A stretch of 64,000 nt of DNA from Ariolimax columbianus (lineage: Eukaryota; Mollusca; Gastropoda; Stylommatophora; Arionidae): NCBI GenBank assembly GCA_036924085.1, contig JAVGWX010000025.1, forward strand, positions 28,814,450-28,878,449, given 5' to 3'. The notes beneath the pieces were generated by a model. That model saw only the letters and a list, made by a program, of their open reading frames with translations. It was not told the origin of the DNA and ran no database searches. The number at the start of each line of letters is the position of its first letter. Position 1 is the first letter of the stretch. Shown here piece after piece: positions 32,310-44,700 of the stretch. Both the position numbers and the translations under genes were made by a program.

Positions 32310-32567
32310 CCGCAGCGTCACAGAACAACTATTTAATCTTGGCAGCGTCACAGAACAACTATTTAATCTTGGCAGCGTCACAGAACAACTATTTAATCTT
32401 GGCAGCGTCACAGAACAACTATTTAATCTTGGCAGCGTCACAGAACAACTATTTAATCTTGGCAGCGTCACAGAACAACTATTTAATCTTGGCAGCGTCA
32501 CAGAACAACTATTTAATCTTGGCGTGCCACAAAGTGCAGCCTCGCTTCATTCAAGAAATCTACCGCT
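32310..32567 (+). repeat. cep78: CEP78 5'UTR exon with seven 30-bp repeats
   Basis: A strong acceptor (TTTTGATTTTTCAG) ends at 32309. Two bases later a perfect 30-bp array begins (GCAGCGTCACAGAACAACTA then TTTAATCTTG), running to about 32521 in seven copies. The unit has no ATG, and the first ATG after the acceptor is the CEP78 start at 32568. The array can therefore expand without adding upstream start codons. The open frame across it (AASQNNYLIL) ends at 32574 and is not fused to CEP78. Confidence 0.75.
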
Positions 32568-32719
32568 ATGATTGAGAGTGTGCAGGTGCGCCAGCGAGGC
32601 GCCTACAACTTTGAAGACCACTATGACAACTTGTGTGCGCTCCAAGACAGCGTGCCTCTAACTGCCGTCAAAGCACACCTGGCTAAGGGGGTCATTGACC
32701 TCAATGGTGACCGTATCAG
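32568..32719 (+). CDS. cep78: CEP78 coding exon 1
   Basis: It starts at the first ATG of the 5'UTR exon (context CCGCTATGA) and encodes the conserved MI(E/D)SV start and the LCALQ(D/N)SVPL motif. The donor is ATCAG|GTAGTA; two bases carry over. Confidence 0.88.
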
Positions 32720-35700
32720 GTAGTACAAATAAATAACGGTGTCCACAAAATATTTTTGTAGAGGCAGCAGTCTCTTGTTCTTGTGTATGCTTGTGGTGTC
32801 ACTGTGGTCGAAAGGTATGTTGTTCCCTAGTAGCCCACTATGTCCAGGGATCCATTGCAAGGTGACATTTATCCAGTGGGCAGTGATGATGTTGTTGATC
32901 GCCCTCCCCACCAAGAATATCTCCTTTTCTTTGTTTGGGGTGTTCTTCAGCGACTCCAGAACCGACTTGGAGTGACTAAAAATCATAACTGCTGTTTTAA
33001 TAGCCTCTGCCTCCACTTTATCATTTTAACGGTTTTCGCTGCAGGAATCACAAAACTCGTATATGGACCCATCTGGGTATTTCATATGGACACCATACCC
33101 TGGAAAATATGTAGATTTGAATGCTGATCCTATTCTAAAGAAACTGTACACTGGAAGAGTGAGACCCGTTCTCGAGTATGGCATTGCGGCATGGACAACA
33201 GCAGCAAAGGCGAACTTCGATAAAATTAGCAAACTCCAAAACCAACCCTTGAGAGTTATAACAGGTGGCATGAAGTCAGCGCCAATTGTAGAACTTGAAA
33301 AGATTACAAAACTACAATCCATGACCGATAGAAGAGACTGCAGAGCCCAGCTGCAATCAGAGAAACTCCGAAGACTGACTGTCCATCCAATGCACCAGAG
33401 ACTAAACAATTTGGGAAATGGGAAACTAAAGCGGAGAAACTTTGCAGAAATAGCCCAAAGATGCACGAAGATCCCATGAACGCACTAACAACTCCAAAGC
33501 CCATCCCTACTGTACGAAAACCTACCTGGAGGCAGCATATATTTCCAGAGGTGGTAGAAAATATACCAGGTATTGGAAACAAAAAACTGCCAGACTGAAA
33601 AAGAAAGAAGAGATACTACCCTGAGGTACATAACGAAAAACTACCCAAGCATGGACTGGACCCATGCATACACCGATGGTTCTGTAACAAACACAGAACG
33701 GAGGGGCAGGAGCATTTCTGAACCTACCAAATGGCAGAAAAATAACACATTCATTCGCTACTGGAAAATACACAAGCAATTTCAGAGCGGAGGCAGAGGC
33801 ACTGAGGGCGGCAGTGGAAGAAATGGTGACAGGTAAAAGGAATGAAAGCCACATAGTCCTGCTTACAGATGCCCTGGCCGTAGTCACAGCACTAAAAAGC
33901 CAGAAAAATACTGAACTTAATGATTTAAGAGCAGTACTCTGTCAACTATGCCAGCAGTCCGCACCAAAAGGGTAGTGGTGCAGTGGGTTCCATCCCACTG
34001 CAACGAGGAAGCAGACAGACTGGCAAAAGAAGGTGCAAGACTACCACAACCAGATACTAGTATGATATACGAAGAGTCAAAACGGCTTATTAGAGCTAGA
34101 TACATGACCAAATGGGAAACAGAACATACTGGCTACACCAAAAACGATGCCTATTACCAGTTCAACAGGAGAGAGCAGGTCGTGGTCTTCAGACTTCGCA
34201 CTGGCCACAATAGACTGAGGTACCACCTATTCAACAAATTGAAGATAGGTGGCACTGACGAATGCTCGTGTGGTACTGCGAAAATGACCGCTGAGCATTT
34301 GCTGCAAAACTGCCCGACATACGAGGATCAGAGAAAGCAGATGTGGCCATCACCAGTGGCAACACTAGACAAGCTCTATGGAAGTGTCGACAGCCTCAGG
34401 ATGACACATGCAGGATGACACTCTTGACATCCTTAGCAACCATATGTACAAGCTACAATACAAAGGTATGGTTTTTCTAATTTCTATCCAACTTTTAAGA
34501 CATCCTGAACCCTTTTTTAAAATGTGTTTTTGACAGGTAAATCAATTTGATTTATGATTTATTCTCCTTGATTTACTGTGTTCATATTTACCAGGGTGAA
34601 TGATTGGCAACCTATTTTCAACTCCATACGAGTCAACAAGAGCCTACAGTTTATTGCTGTCAGGAGCTATTACCAAGTGACTGTACAAGAAGATGGTAAA
34701 TATTGATTGTGTTATGTATCATTAAATATTATTAATTTTTTTTCACCACTAAAATATTGATTTTTTTTGGTTTTTGTATCATTAAAATACTGATTTGTTT
34801 TCTGTATCATTAAAATATTGATTTGTTTTCTGTATCATTAAAATACTGATTTGTTTTCTGTATCATTAAAATATTGATTTGTTTTCTGTATCATTAAAAT
34901 ATTGATTTGTTTTCTGTATCATTAAAATATTGATTGTTTTTTGTATCCTGAAAATATTGATTGTTTTTTTAATCATTAAAATATTGATTGGTCTACATTG
35001 CTCTGGTGTTTTAGTTTATTATGGATGCCTCCAGACCACGGATTTGCCTGGAATTCACACTAGTCGACGACTTACACTTGTGTTCACGGAAATGTGTCGT
35101 CGTTTTCCATTTGGCCTGATAAATTTTGTTGTTGTTGGTGATTTCTTCTCTCCGATTATCCAGGAATAGACATCGGCTATATGAATAGCACTAAGCTTAA
35201 ACCTGTGTCGTATTTCACGGTCTAGTTCACATGGCTGAACTTCACGAGATTGTTGCCCCACGTCCTAGCTGCAAACAGTGTCGGTTTTGATGTGACTGAA
35301 ATTTAGACACGACTATAATGGACTAGAACACATCTCTTCAGCCCGGTTATGGGAAAGGGACTGACACCCAATGATAGATGTCATCACCTCTCCGCTGGTC
35401 TTGCGGGATACTTGTTTACGGGAAAGGCTTCGGGAGTAAACCCTGAGGAAAAATCTACATCCTGTGTTATCCCCAGTCACCTCGATAAATGTCTTGCCAC
35501 TGGCCAAGGGTAGCCCAGGACTAGAAAGTGAGGTTGGCAAAAGGCGCAGTTTCTTCCTCACTTTAAGCAAATCACAGAGCCAGTCATCCATTTCAGCGGA
35601 CACACCAAGAGAAAAGACTGTCCACACGGGTGAACAAATAGAGTTGTCTTAATTACATGTGATGGACGAACAGTATTAATAAGCCGTGACTTTCCCCTGA

Positions 35701-38700
35701 CAAATTAATCAGCTAGATTCTCTGGCTCATTGTTTCTTGTTGTCTTTTCCACAGAAAAACGAGCGGCACTTATCAGACGTAAGCTCCCGGCAATCCGCTC
35801 AAAGGAAATAACTCATCGTCTTATGAAGGCTTTGAAGGATTGCCTGTTTGTGTCTCCGACCTTGTCCTGCATAGAGCTCCAGGGTTTGGCGCTGCGGGAG
35901 AGAGATCTGCAAGTATTGGTGAAGGTATGAAATTGTCATTCTGTTTTTCCGTTCTTTCTTTCTTTTCCAATCCTTACTTACTTTCTGTGTCCAAGTGCCA
36001 CGTTGTACAACAGTGCTCTTCAACCTGGGTGCAAGTGCCCACTTGTGGGTGAGTTTATCTGGCAAGTGGCAGTAGAATAATTACGTGCTGTGTTAAAATA
36101 TATTAACTCTAACCACTCTGAATAACAAAAATACGGAAGTCGCGACACAGCTTCTTCGTTACATGGGTTGACCAGATCCCGTCCTAGTTGACCGTCCTAC
36201 CATAACAGTAAGCCAAAATTCAATTTACAGCTGGGTTGACTGAAACATACTGGTAATGGAAGTTGAACCCTGTAGTGTTTACAGGTGCCCTGGCCGTAGT
36301 CACAGCACTAAGAAGTCAGAAAAATACTGAACTTAATGATTTAAGAGCAGTACTCTGTCAACTATGCCAGCAGTCCGCACCAAAAAGAGTAGTGGTACAG
36401 TGGGTTCCATCCCACTGCAACATCCAAGGCAACAAGGAGGCAGACAGACTGGCAAAAGAAGGTGCAAGACTACCACAACCAGATTCTAGTGTGACCTACG
36501 AAGAGTCAAAACGGCTTATTAGAGCTAGATACATGACCAAATGGGAAACAGAACATACTGGCTACACAAAAAACGATGCCTATTACCAGTTGAACAGAAG
36601 AGAGCAGGTCGTGGTCTTCAGACTCCACACAGGCCACAATAGACTGAGGTACCACCTATTCAACAAACTTAAGATAGGTGGCACTGACGAATGCTCGTGT
36701 GGTACCGGGAAAATGACCGCTGAACATCTGCTGCAAAACTGCCCGACATACGAGGACCAGAGAAAGCAGATGTGGCCATCACCAGTGGCAACACTAGACA
36801 AGCTCTATGGCAGTGTCGACAGCCTCAGGATGACCGCTGCTTTTTTCGAAAAAATACAGGTTGACGTCTGACAGAAGAAGAAGAAGAAGAACCCTGTAGC
36901 TTTCATCACAATGTAAAGTGCCAGGAGGACCACGCGGATGGCGGACGCTACCAACGTCCAGAAAAGACCACGCGGATGACGGACGCTACCAACTGTCCAG
37001 AAAAGACCACGCGGATGACGGACCTACCAACTGTCCAGAAAAGACCATGCGGATGACGGACGCTACCAACGTCCAGAAAAGACCATGCGGATGACGGACA
37101 CTACCAACGTCCAGAAAAGACCATGCGGATGACGGACACTACCAACGTCCAGAAAAGACCATGCGGATGACGGACACTACCAACGTCCAGAAAAGACCAG
37201 GTTATTATACTACGTTTCCGAACTGAATGAGACACCACTTGTACATCAAATTCTTTCTTCTTCTTTGTCGTCCGTTCTCAATCTCCCGCTACCAAGCCCG
37301 GAAAAGTGCTTTGCAAGTAGCAGGATGTTGTCTGGAGAACGGAAAGGCGTTGTATCGTAGTTTACAGTTTAAAGCTTTGGGTCGCTGACGGCTGCAGCAT
37401 CTTGATCCCGTACACCAAATCCAAGATAGGTACCACCAGCCCATGTTACTGTGGCCCGGCAGACATGACAGCAGTACTTGTACTTCAGTACTGCCCCCAC
37501 CACACAGGTCAGAAGGGAAGAATGTGGCCCACGTCGAATCAAAGAGAAACTGTACGACAGTATTGAGAAGACAGCAGAATTTATTGAAGAATCCAGAGTC
37601 CTAGTTTAAATGGGCAATGATCACAGAAGAGGAAGAAGAATTACCTTTCATCCATAGATAAAACTGATCCACTGTCTTTTGACTGATTTTACCGCTGGTC
37701 CCATTCGGATAAATTGGATAACGACTGCTGTAGACCTTGTGTGTAACTGAATAATTAGGTTTTCGGTGTGATACCAGGTGCTGAAGGTTGTTCATGTTGT
37801 TTTGAACGCCCACAATAAGTGGGTTTACTCTTATTGTGCCCGCTGAAAAAGATGTTAAGTAATGGGTTGCAGTAGCTTTCCTCACATCCCGAGCGTGCTG
37901 ATGAAAGTGGACCCAGGCGAGTGTGCTATGCTTGGCTTCATCAGTCTGTCACTACTGTGGTGATCACATCAATTCCTCCCTTTGTTAGCCAGGCTGCCAT
38001 GACAACAGCCGGTTACCAGGGAGGGCTACTAGGAAGCTGAGGTGAGGGTCTTGGCCAGTATATTTTACCTGACACTGACTAACATATCTGATCAGTATAT
38101 TTTGCCTGATCCTGACTAACATATCTGATCAGTATATTTTGCCTGATCCTCACTAACATGTCTGATCAGTATATTTTGCCTGACCCTGACTAACATGTCT
38201 GATCAGTATGTTTTGCCTGACCAGACATTAGTCTTCCTCCTCCAGAGACTGAAGGAAAGCAAACCTGTTCCCCAAAATGATGAATTTGGGTGTGTCGACT
38301 AAAAGGTGCAAATATCGCAGCCTCGCTGTAAACTATGTCACAATGTCATTTTCAGGATAAACGCAGAAGAAGAAGAAAGTGAAACCTACTGATCAAGACC
38401 CCCACCTCACATGTGGGACTAGACAGGAAGTATAGTTGAGGCCCTTTTTAGTAATACTGTAATTCTAGTGTCCATTCGGGCACATAATGTACCCTATGCC
38501 AGGTAGCTAAAAGTTGTCTAAACTCATCTCTGTCCTCTGCCATTAATTACCATGCTGGACCAAGGTCCTGTCGGAAGGCCATCGCTTCATCTCATTGGTA
38601 GTCGTCCGTTGCGACGATTATAGGCGTAGGGCCACCGTAACGTCACTTTACGTGTCCATCTATGTCACGCATGCGTACCACGTGGCCTACCAAATTTTAC

Positions 38701-41700
38701 TTTCTTATCTGTGACGCCATTGAAGCTGGTTTGACTCCTGATGGCAGTGTTGCGGATGTGGTTTCGTAGTGAAAGTGACAGTGTTCTGTGCTCCATCGCT
38801 GGTTGAGTAGCTTGGATCTACGCCATGTCACTATTTTGTTGGTTCCCCAATGGCTGGAGTGACTAGCCTATTGAAGGCTTGAGCTCTCGTGTTCTTGTTT
38901 TTCATCTTGGCCTGGCTTTGTTCTCAATCTCCCGCTACCAAACCCTGACACAGGCCTAAGTAGCAGAATGTAGTTCAGAGAACGGAATGTATTGTGTTGT
39001 AGTTTACAGCTTGACTGTGATATTTGCACCTTTCGGTCCAACACATCTGACTTCAGCAAGCATTTTTTGAGTACTGGGTTAGCATTCCCTCTTTGATCCC
39101 TTCTCCTTAGCCAGTCTGCCCTGCTGCAGCCTGTTATCCAGGATCACCACGTGGAGGTGTAGAGGGGTCTTGGCAGCTCTGGTTCGCTGACGCTAGCAGT
39201 CAGCTATGGGTCGCTGGCCCTGACGCTAGCAGTCAGCTATGGGTCGCTGGCCCTGACGCTAGCAGTCAGCTATGGGTCGCTGGCCCTGACGCTAGCAGTC
39301 AGCTATGGGTCGCTGGCCCTGACACTAGCAGTCAGCTATGGTTTGCTGACTGCTGCAGCTCCCGCACTGCTCAGCACCTTGTTCCCAATGTTTTTCATCT
39401 GTTGAAGTACTGTCTTGATGCGGTTAATGCTGAACCACCTCGCAGCTAACCTTCGAGAGATCTCTTCATGCAAGTCATGGGAGTTCGTAATTTCTTGGCC
39501 CAACTAGACGTACGAATTCACGTTCTTGACGGAATCAGTTCAAAGCCACATTTCCTCACAGGGACAGAAACTGTTCAGCATGCATTGTGTCTTTAGCTTA
39601 TCTATTTTTAGACCAAACATGCTATTTCAACAAAATCATAATGAGGACCTACACTGGAGCCTAGTCAACCGGTTGGGAAAATCCCCCACACTGTTTGTGC
39701 TCCTGGAAATTGTCTGTGTCACGGCAGTCTGGCCCATGAGGTAGGGATTGACACTGTTATCTCCACAGTGGTAAGTCTACTGAGAAGTCTCGCATTGCAT
39801 TTACAGTCAGGATGCACTGTCTCGATCAGCTTGTATTTATCCCTAGTATTGATACCACCATGAGACAATCGCAGATTCGGTGGACGGGTCATGTGGTTCG
39901 CATGCCAGACTATCTGTATTACTGGACGATCCATTCCTCACATGCGGTTACCCCGCTGCGGGTCCCAACTTCGTTTCTATTGTCTTCTGTATTGGGCAGA
40001 CTATCGGTACCCAAAAATAATCTTCTTTGGAGAGATGCAGAGGTCTAACGCTCGCAGGGTAGCCCCCAAAAATTGTTTTAAAGATATGCTTAAAACCTTA
40101 AAACGTCTCTAAAGGCTTTCAGTATAAACCTCGAAACATGGGAAGATGCTGTGAAAGACCGTACAAATGGCGTACAGCTCTCCGCAGAGGAGCAGCCTCG
40201 TGTGAGGCATCCAAAAAGACTGCAGCAGAACAACGGACACAGTAAACCATCACCGTCTCGTGAAGCAAACATTCCATGCCCTCGCTGCCTGCAATTATGC
40301 AGACCCCGTATCGGACTCATCAGCCATCTTCGCACACATCCAGAAAGCCCAACTCACAGAATACTTAGCTCAAAGGACTGGCTGAACGAAGCGAGAATGG
40401 ACGATCAACAACAGTCAGAAGGGCCCTGTCCGATATTCTCAAGTACGTCTTGAAATATGAGAAGAGCAACTGTAACCAGCAACTAACAACACCCTTAAAT
40501 TTGTTAGATTTATGTTTAGATATTTAGCGGTGCTTCTAAATATTTTGCATATTATTCCTCAACAGGGTATAGCAAAGAGTCATACCCTACGCCACTTGTC
40601 GTTTGAGCAGTGTAGGATCGGAGACGAAGGCCTAGAAGGTAAGAGAAATCTCGGTTAGAATCATTATCCTCATCATTTTCTCATAATACGAGGCACGTTC
40701 AAATGAAACCAGACCAAACTGCACCAAGAGAACATACGCATGATACACATGATATCAGATATCAACCATCAAAATTTTATTATCCTCCGACTCATAGCTT
40801 CCTCGGCAGACCATTGACAACATGGCGGGTGTGATATGGAATCTTCCCAGAGTTGATCAGCGAGTGGTGATTCGGTTTCTAACAGCTGAAGGATGTCGAC
40901 CAGTTGATAATCGCAGAATGCAGACAGTGTGTGGTGACAAAAGTTTGGTGAACGTAAACTCCGGTGACGGTCCATCCGAGTTGCCTCATCAATTTTGCCG
41001 ATGGCATCTTCTGGTGTAACAATATACGTCTGACCTGGTCTCGGAAGATCTTTCGTTAACTCGCATCCTTCTTTAAACATTGTTATCCAGTTCTTCACTG
41101 TTGTGTTTTGGGGTTTTGCACAAATTGGGTTTTTTTTTGTTCGCAAAAATAACAGCCTCGGGCGTGTACAAAATTTAATTGGAGCATGAGGGTTAACACT
41201 ATGTGTTAATTTCCTTTCAGGAGGGAAACATGAGACAAAGCATTTACCATATTGATCAAACATCAATTGATCAAATCAAAGCACGTTGCTCCTGTTGGAG
41301 CATAGTAGACAACATCCCACCAGCATACAGGGTCCTGTGCTGCTCCTTCTGTCTCTCTCCAAGAGTAATCATTAACAATTTTTTCCTTCCTTCTCGCGCT
41401 CTCTTATCCGTGTATTTTTTGGGTCTACCTCTCTCTTTCTTTCCTTGAGGATTCCATGTAAGAGCATGTCTGGCTATGTTGGACGATGCCTTCCGCTTAA
41501 TTTGTTGTTCCAGTGGCTGTTGATGGTTCCTTTCCCATAAGTCTTCATTCCTCACCATACCCTGTCACTTTATGCACATTATCACTCGTAGGCATCTGTT
41601 AACGAAGGACTGGAGTTGTAATATGTCTAAAGAATCCTGGTCATCTGGACCAATTATCAGTGTCCTGTGACAAACCTTCTTACTTATCTCTCTGTGTGGT

Positions 41701-44700
41701 ACTTACTTTCCGTGTCCAAACACCATGTCACATGGCATCCGTCCAATATTCAGCAACTTAAACTGCCTTGTCGTTCGCCTCCATCATGTCGTTTGTGTCA
41801 CAAGTTTCAGGGAGGTTGGGGCAGGACAGAAGATCTTGGTCCTGAACTGCGCTGCATTCACATGTGTCGACATCTGAGTATCCCCATTTCTTCAAGTTCA
41901 CTCTGCATCTTGACATACCATTTCGAAGTCTGTTCATTGCCTTCCACACAGCGTAGGGCAGGTGGTGTCCAGGCGCAGCCTTTTCCTTGAGCTCTATCCA
42001 TGGATCCTGTATTGTTTCGCGTCACCTCTCGATGCGTCGACCTTCCGGGATTGTCTGGATGGTCTCTGTCGATTTTAAGAAACTGTGTTCTCATTTAAGT
42101 CTTGTGGCTTGCTCCTGATAGCCAAACATCAGGTGTCTATGGCCGTTTTCCTGTTTCCCTCGTTCGATTTCCGCAGCTACACCTCTTCTTAAATCAGGTG
42201 GTGCAATGCCAATTAAGGGATATATTTTGTTTGTGGGGGTGGGTTTAAGGCACTCCGACACTATCCTGTGTGGTACAGTGCAGTGTTTCCTGACCACGTA
42301 CCGCTGCTGATCCACAGAAATGTCCTGCTGGTCTCCGAAAAGGTTATTTCGACTTAACCTCTTAGCTGCGGAGTTCGTCTTGAGAGTGAACTAAGTTCTA
42401 TTAAATTGTTGGTCGTATTTCCGACTACCGATTTGGAATGAGAAAACTTTTTCAGCCCTGCCAGTGATCAAAACCAAACAGAAACTGAATAGATGTCAAT
42501 GGATCGCCTCGTCTCTCCGAATCAGCGCTGTAGCCACGGTTACCAAATATTCTAGCAAAGAATCAGTAACAGATTTCGCAATAACTTTACTTGAATGAAA
42601 TAATGAAATTAACATATTTCGGCCACATCAGACTTACAAAGAACGTTACGGTAAGGTACCTGGCAAAAGAGGCAAGTTTGAAGAAGAAAATTAATGAATA
42701 TATTTGAAAACTTGCAAAATGCAAATTTATCTTAAATCTGAAGAAAATAAGGAATTAATTTATATGCAAAATGTAAATTTATTGAAGAAGAAAAGTAATT
42801 AATTTATATGACAACCTGCAAAATGTTAATGAATATGACAACCTGCAAAATATTAATGAATATGAAAACCTGCAAAATGTTAATGAATATGAAAACCTGC
42901 AAAATCAAAATTTATCTGAAGAAGACATTTCAAAATTTATTAGAAAACCTGCAAAATTCAAAATTTATCTGAAATCTGAAGAAGAAATTTATTTATTTGA
43001 AAACCTCTGAAATGCAAATTTATCTATAATCTGAATAAATTTTTTTGAAAACCTGAAAAATGTAAATTTATCTGAAATCTGAAGCAGAAAGATAATTAAT
43101 TAAATGAAAACAAGAAAAATGCAAATTTTGCTGAAATCAGAAAAAGAAACTGAATAATTACAGTAGAATCGCGAATATAGTACGCACAATTTTTACTAAT
43201 TTTGCCTCTCCAAAACCCAGGCGTGTGCTGCACATGAGTACTAAAAAAATATCTAATTGGCTATAACAACATTTTATCGCAATTTGACAGTGAAAATTGA
43301 ATGTGCCAGGTGTAGATGAGCTAATGAGAAAGATAACAAAGCACCTACGTTTTAGATTTCGTACCTATTTCTGTCTATTACTTTTTTCTTCGTCATTTGT
43401 TCTCAAACTCACGCTGCCACGCCCTGAAAAGGGTCTTCAAGTTGCAGGGTGTGCAAGGTGTGTTCAAAAAGTATCCGACATTTGGGCCAGGGAAAAAAAA
43501 CAATAACTCACCTGGAGGTTTTAAACCCTAATCTCTCTTCAAAGTGCTCTCCTTGGGACTCGGCACACTCCTCCCTGCGGTCCGCCATTGTTGGAAGCAT
43601 TTCAGGGAGGCTTTTTTAGTAATGGAGTACAGCTGGGTCGTCACATTTCGCATAATGTCTTCTCGTGACTCAAGTCGGGTCCCTTTCACTGCCAAAGACG
43701 GATGTTTCGGACTGAAAGGTGTAAATATCGCAGTCAAGCTGTAAACTAGCGACACAACGCATTCCGTTCTCTGGACTATATCCTGCTACTTGCAAGACCC
43801 TGTTTAGGGCTTGGTAGCGGGAGATTGGAAACGAACGAAGAAGAACAAGGTTGTCCCTTTCAGCAAAATTTTGAGCTTGTGGAAACGGCAAAAAATTGTA
43901 ATGAGCCATGCCAGAAGAATAGGGAGCCTGGTGAACCAGAGGAAGGTTGTGTTTGGCCAAGAAAGTCTGAATCAGATGCGAAGAAGAGTCCATGAGCTGC
44001 AGTGGTCAGCGACCAAGAGCTGACCGCTAGCGTCAGGACCAGCGAACCAGAGCTGCCAAAACCCTTCTACACCTCCACGCAGTGATCCTGGGTAACAGGC
44101 TGCAGCAGGGCAGACTGGCTAAGGAGAAGGGATCGAAGAGGGAATGCTAACCCGGTACTCAAAAAATGCTTGCTGAAGTCGGAAAAGTTGGACCGAAAGG
44201 TGCAAATATTGCAGTCAAGCTGTAAACTACAACACAACACACTCTGTTCTCTGGACTACATTCTGCTACTTGAGCCCTTTCAGGGTTTGGTAGCGGGAGA
44301 TTGAGAACGAAGCCAATATGCATCACGAAGGCGATGGATGACCTTGTGGTGCATACTCGTGATGCACGGATGCATGCTCGTGATGCACGGATGCATGCTC
44401 CTTAATACACGGATGCATGCTCATGATGCACGGATGCATACTCATGATGCACAGATGCATGCTCGTGATGCATGGATGCATGCTCCTTAATACACGGATG
44501 CATGCTCGTGATGCACGGATGCATGCTCGTGATGCATGGAAGTCAAAGAGAACAGTCAGCATGACTTCGACATTCCGTCATTTCGGGGTGAATGAAAACC
44601 CAAGGGGTGCTCTCTACACTCAACGCTGACTGCCAGCGACTGACGTAATCCGCGGGTAGGGAAAAAATTTACCCATGCGTGTGGCGGCTATTTTATACCT

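Noticed and set aside
32311..32575. AASQNNYLIL-repeat frame as an N-terminal extension of CEP78
   Set aside because: The frame ends at 32574 and is not in phase with the CEP78 ATG at 32568.
22385..36888. RNase H frames as host RNase H1 genes
   Set aside because: They recur many times, are truncated, carry GAA tails and target-site duplications, and one copy is joined to an RT thumb, so they belong to a LINE.
39800..40445. Host zinc-finger gene
   Set aside because: The finger follows a LINE tail motif, and the same arrangement recurs at 31665-32175; frames are broken.
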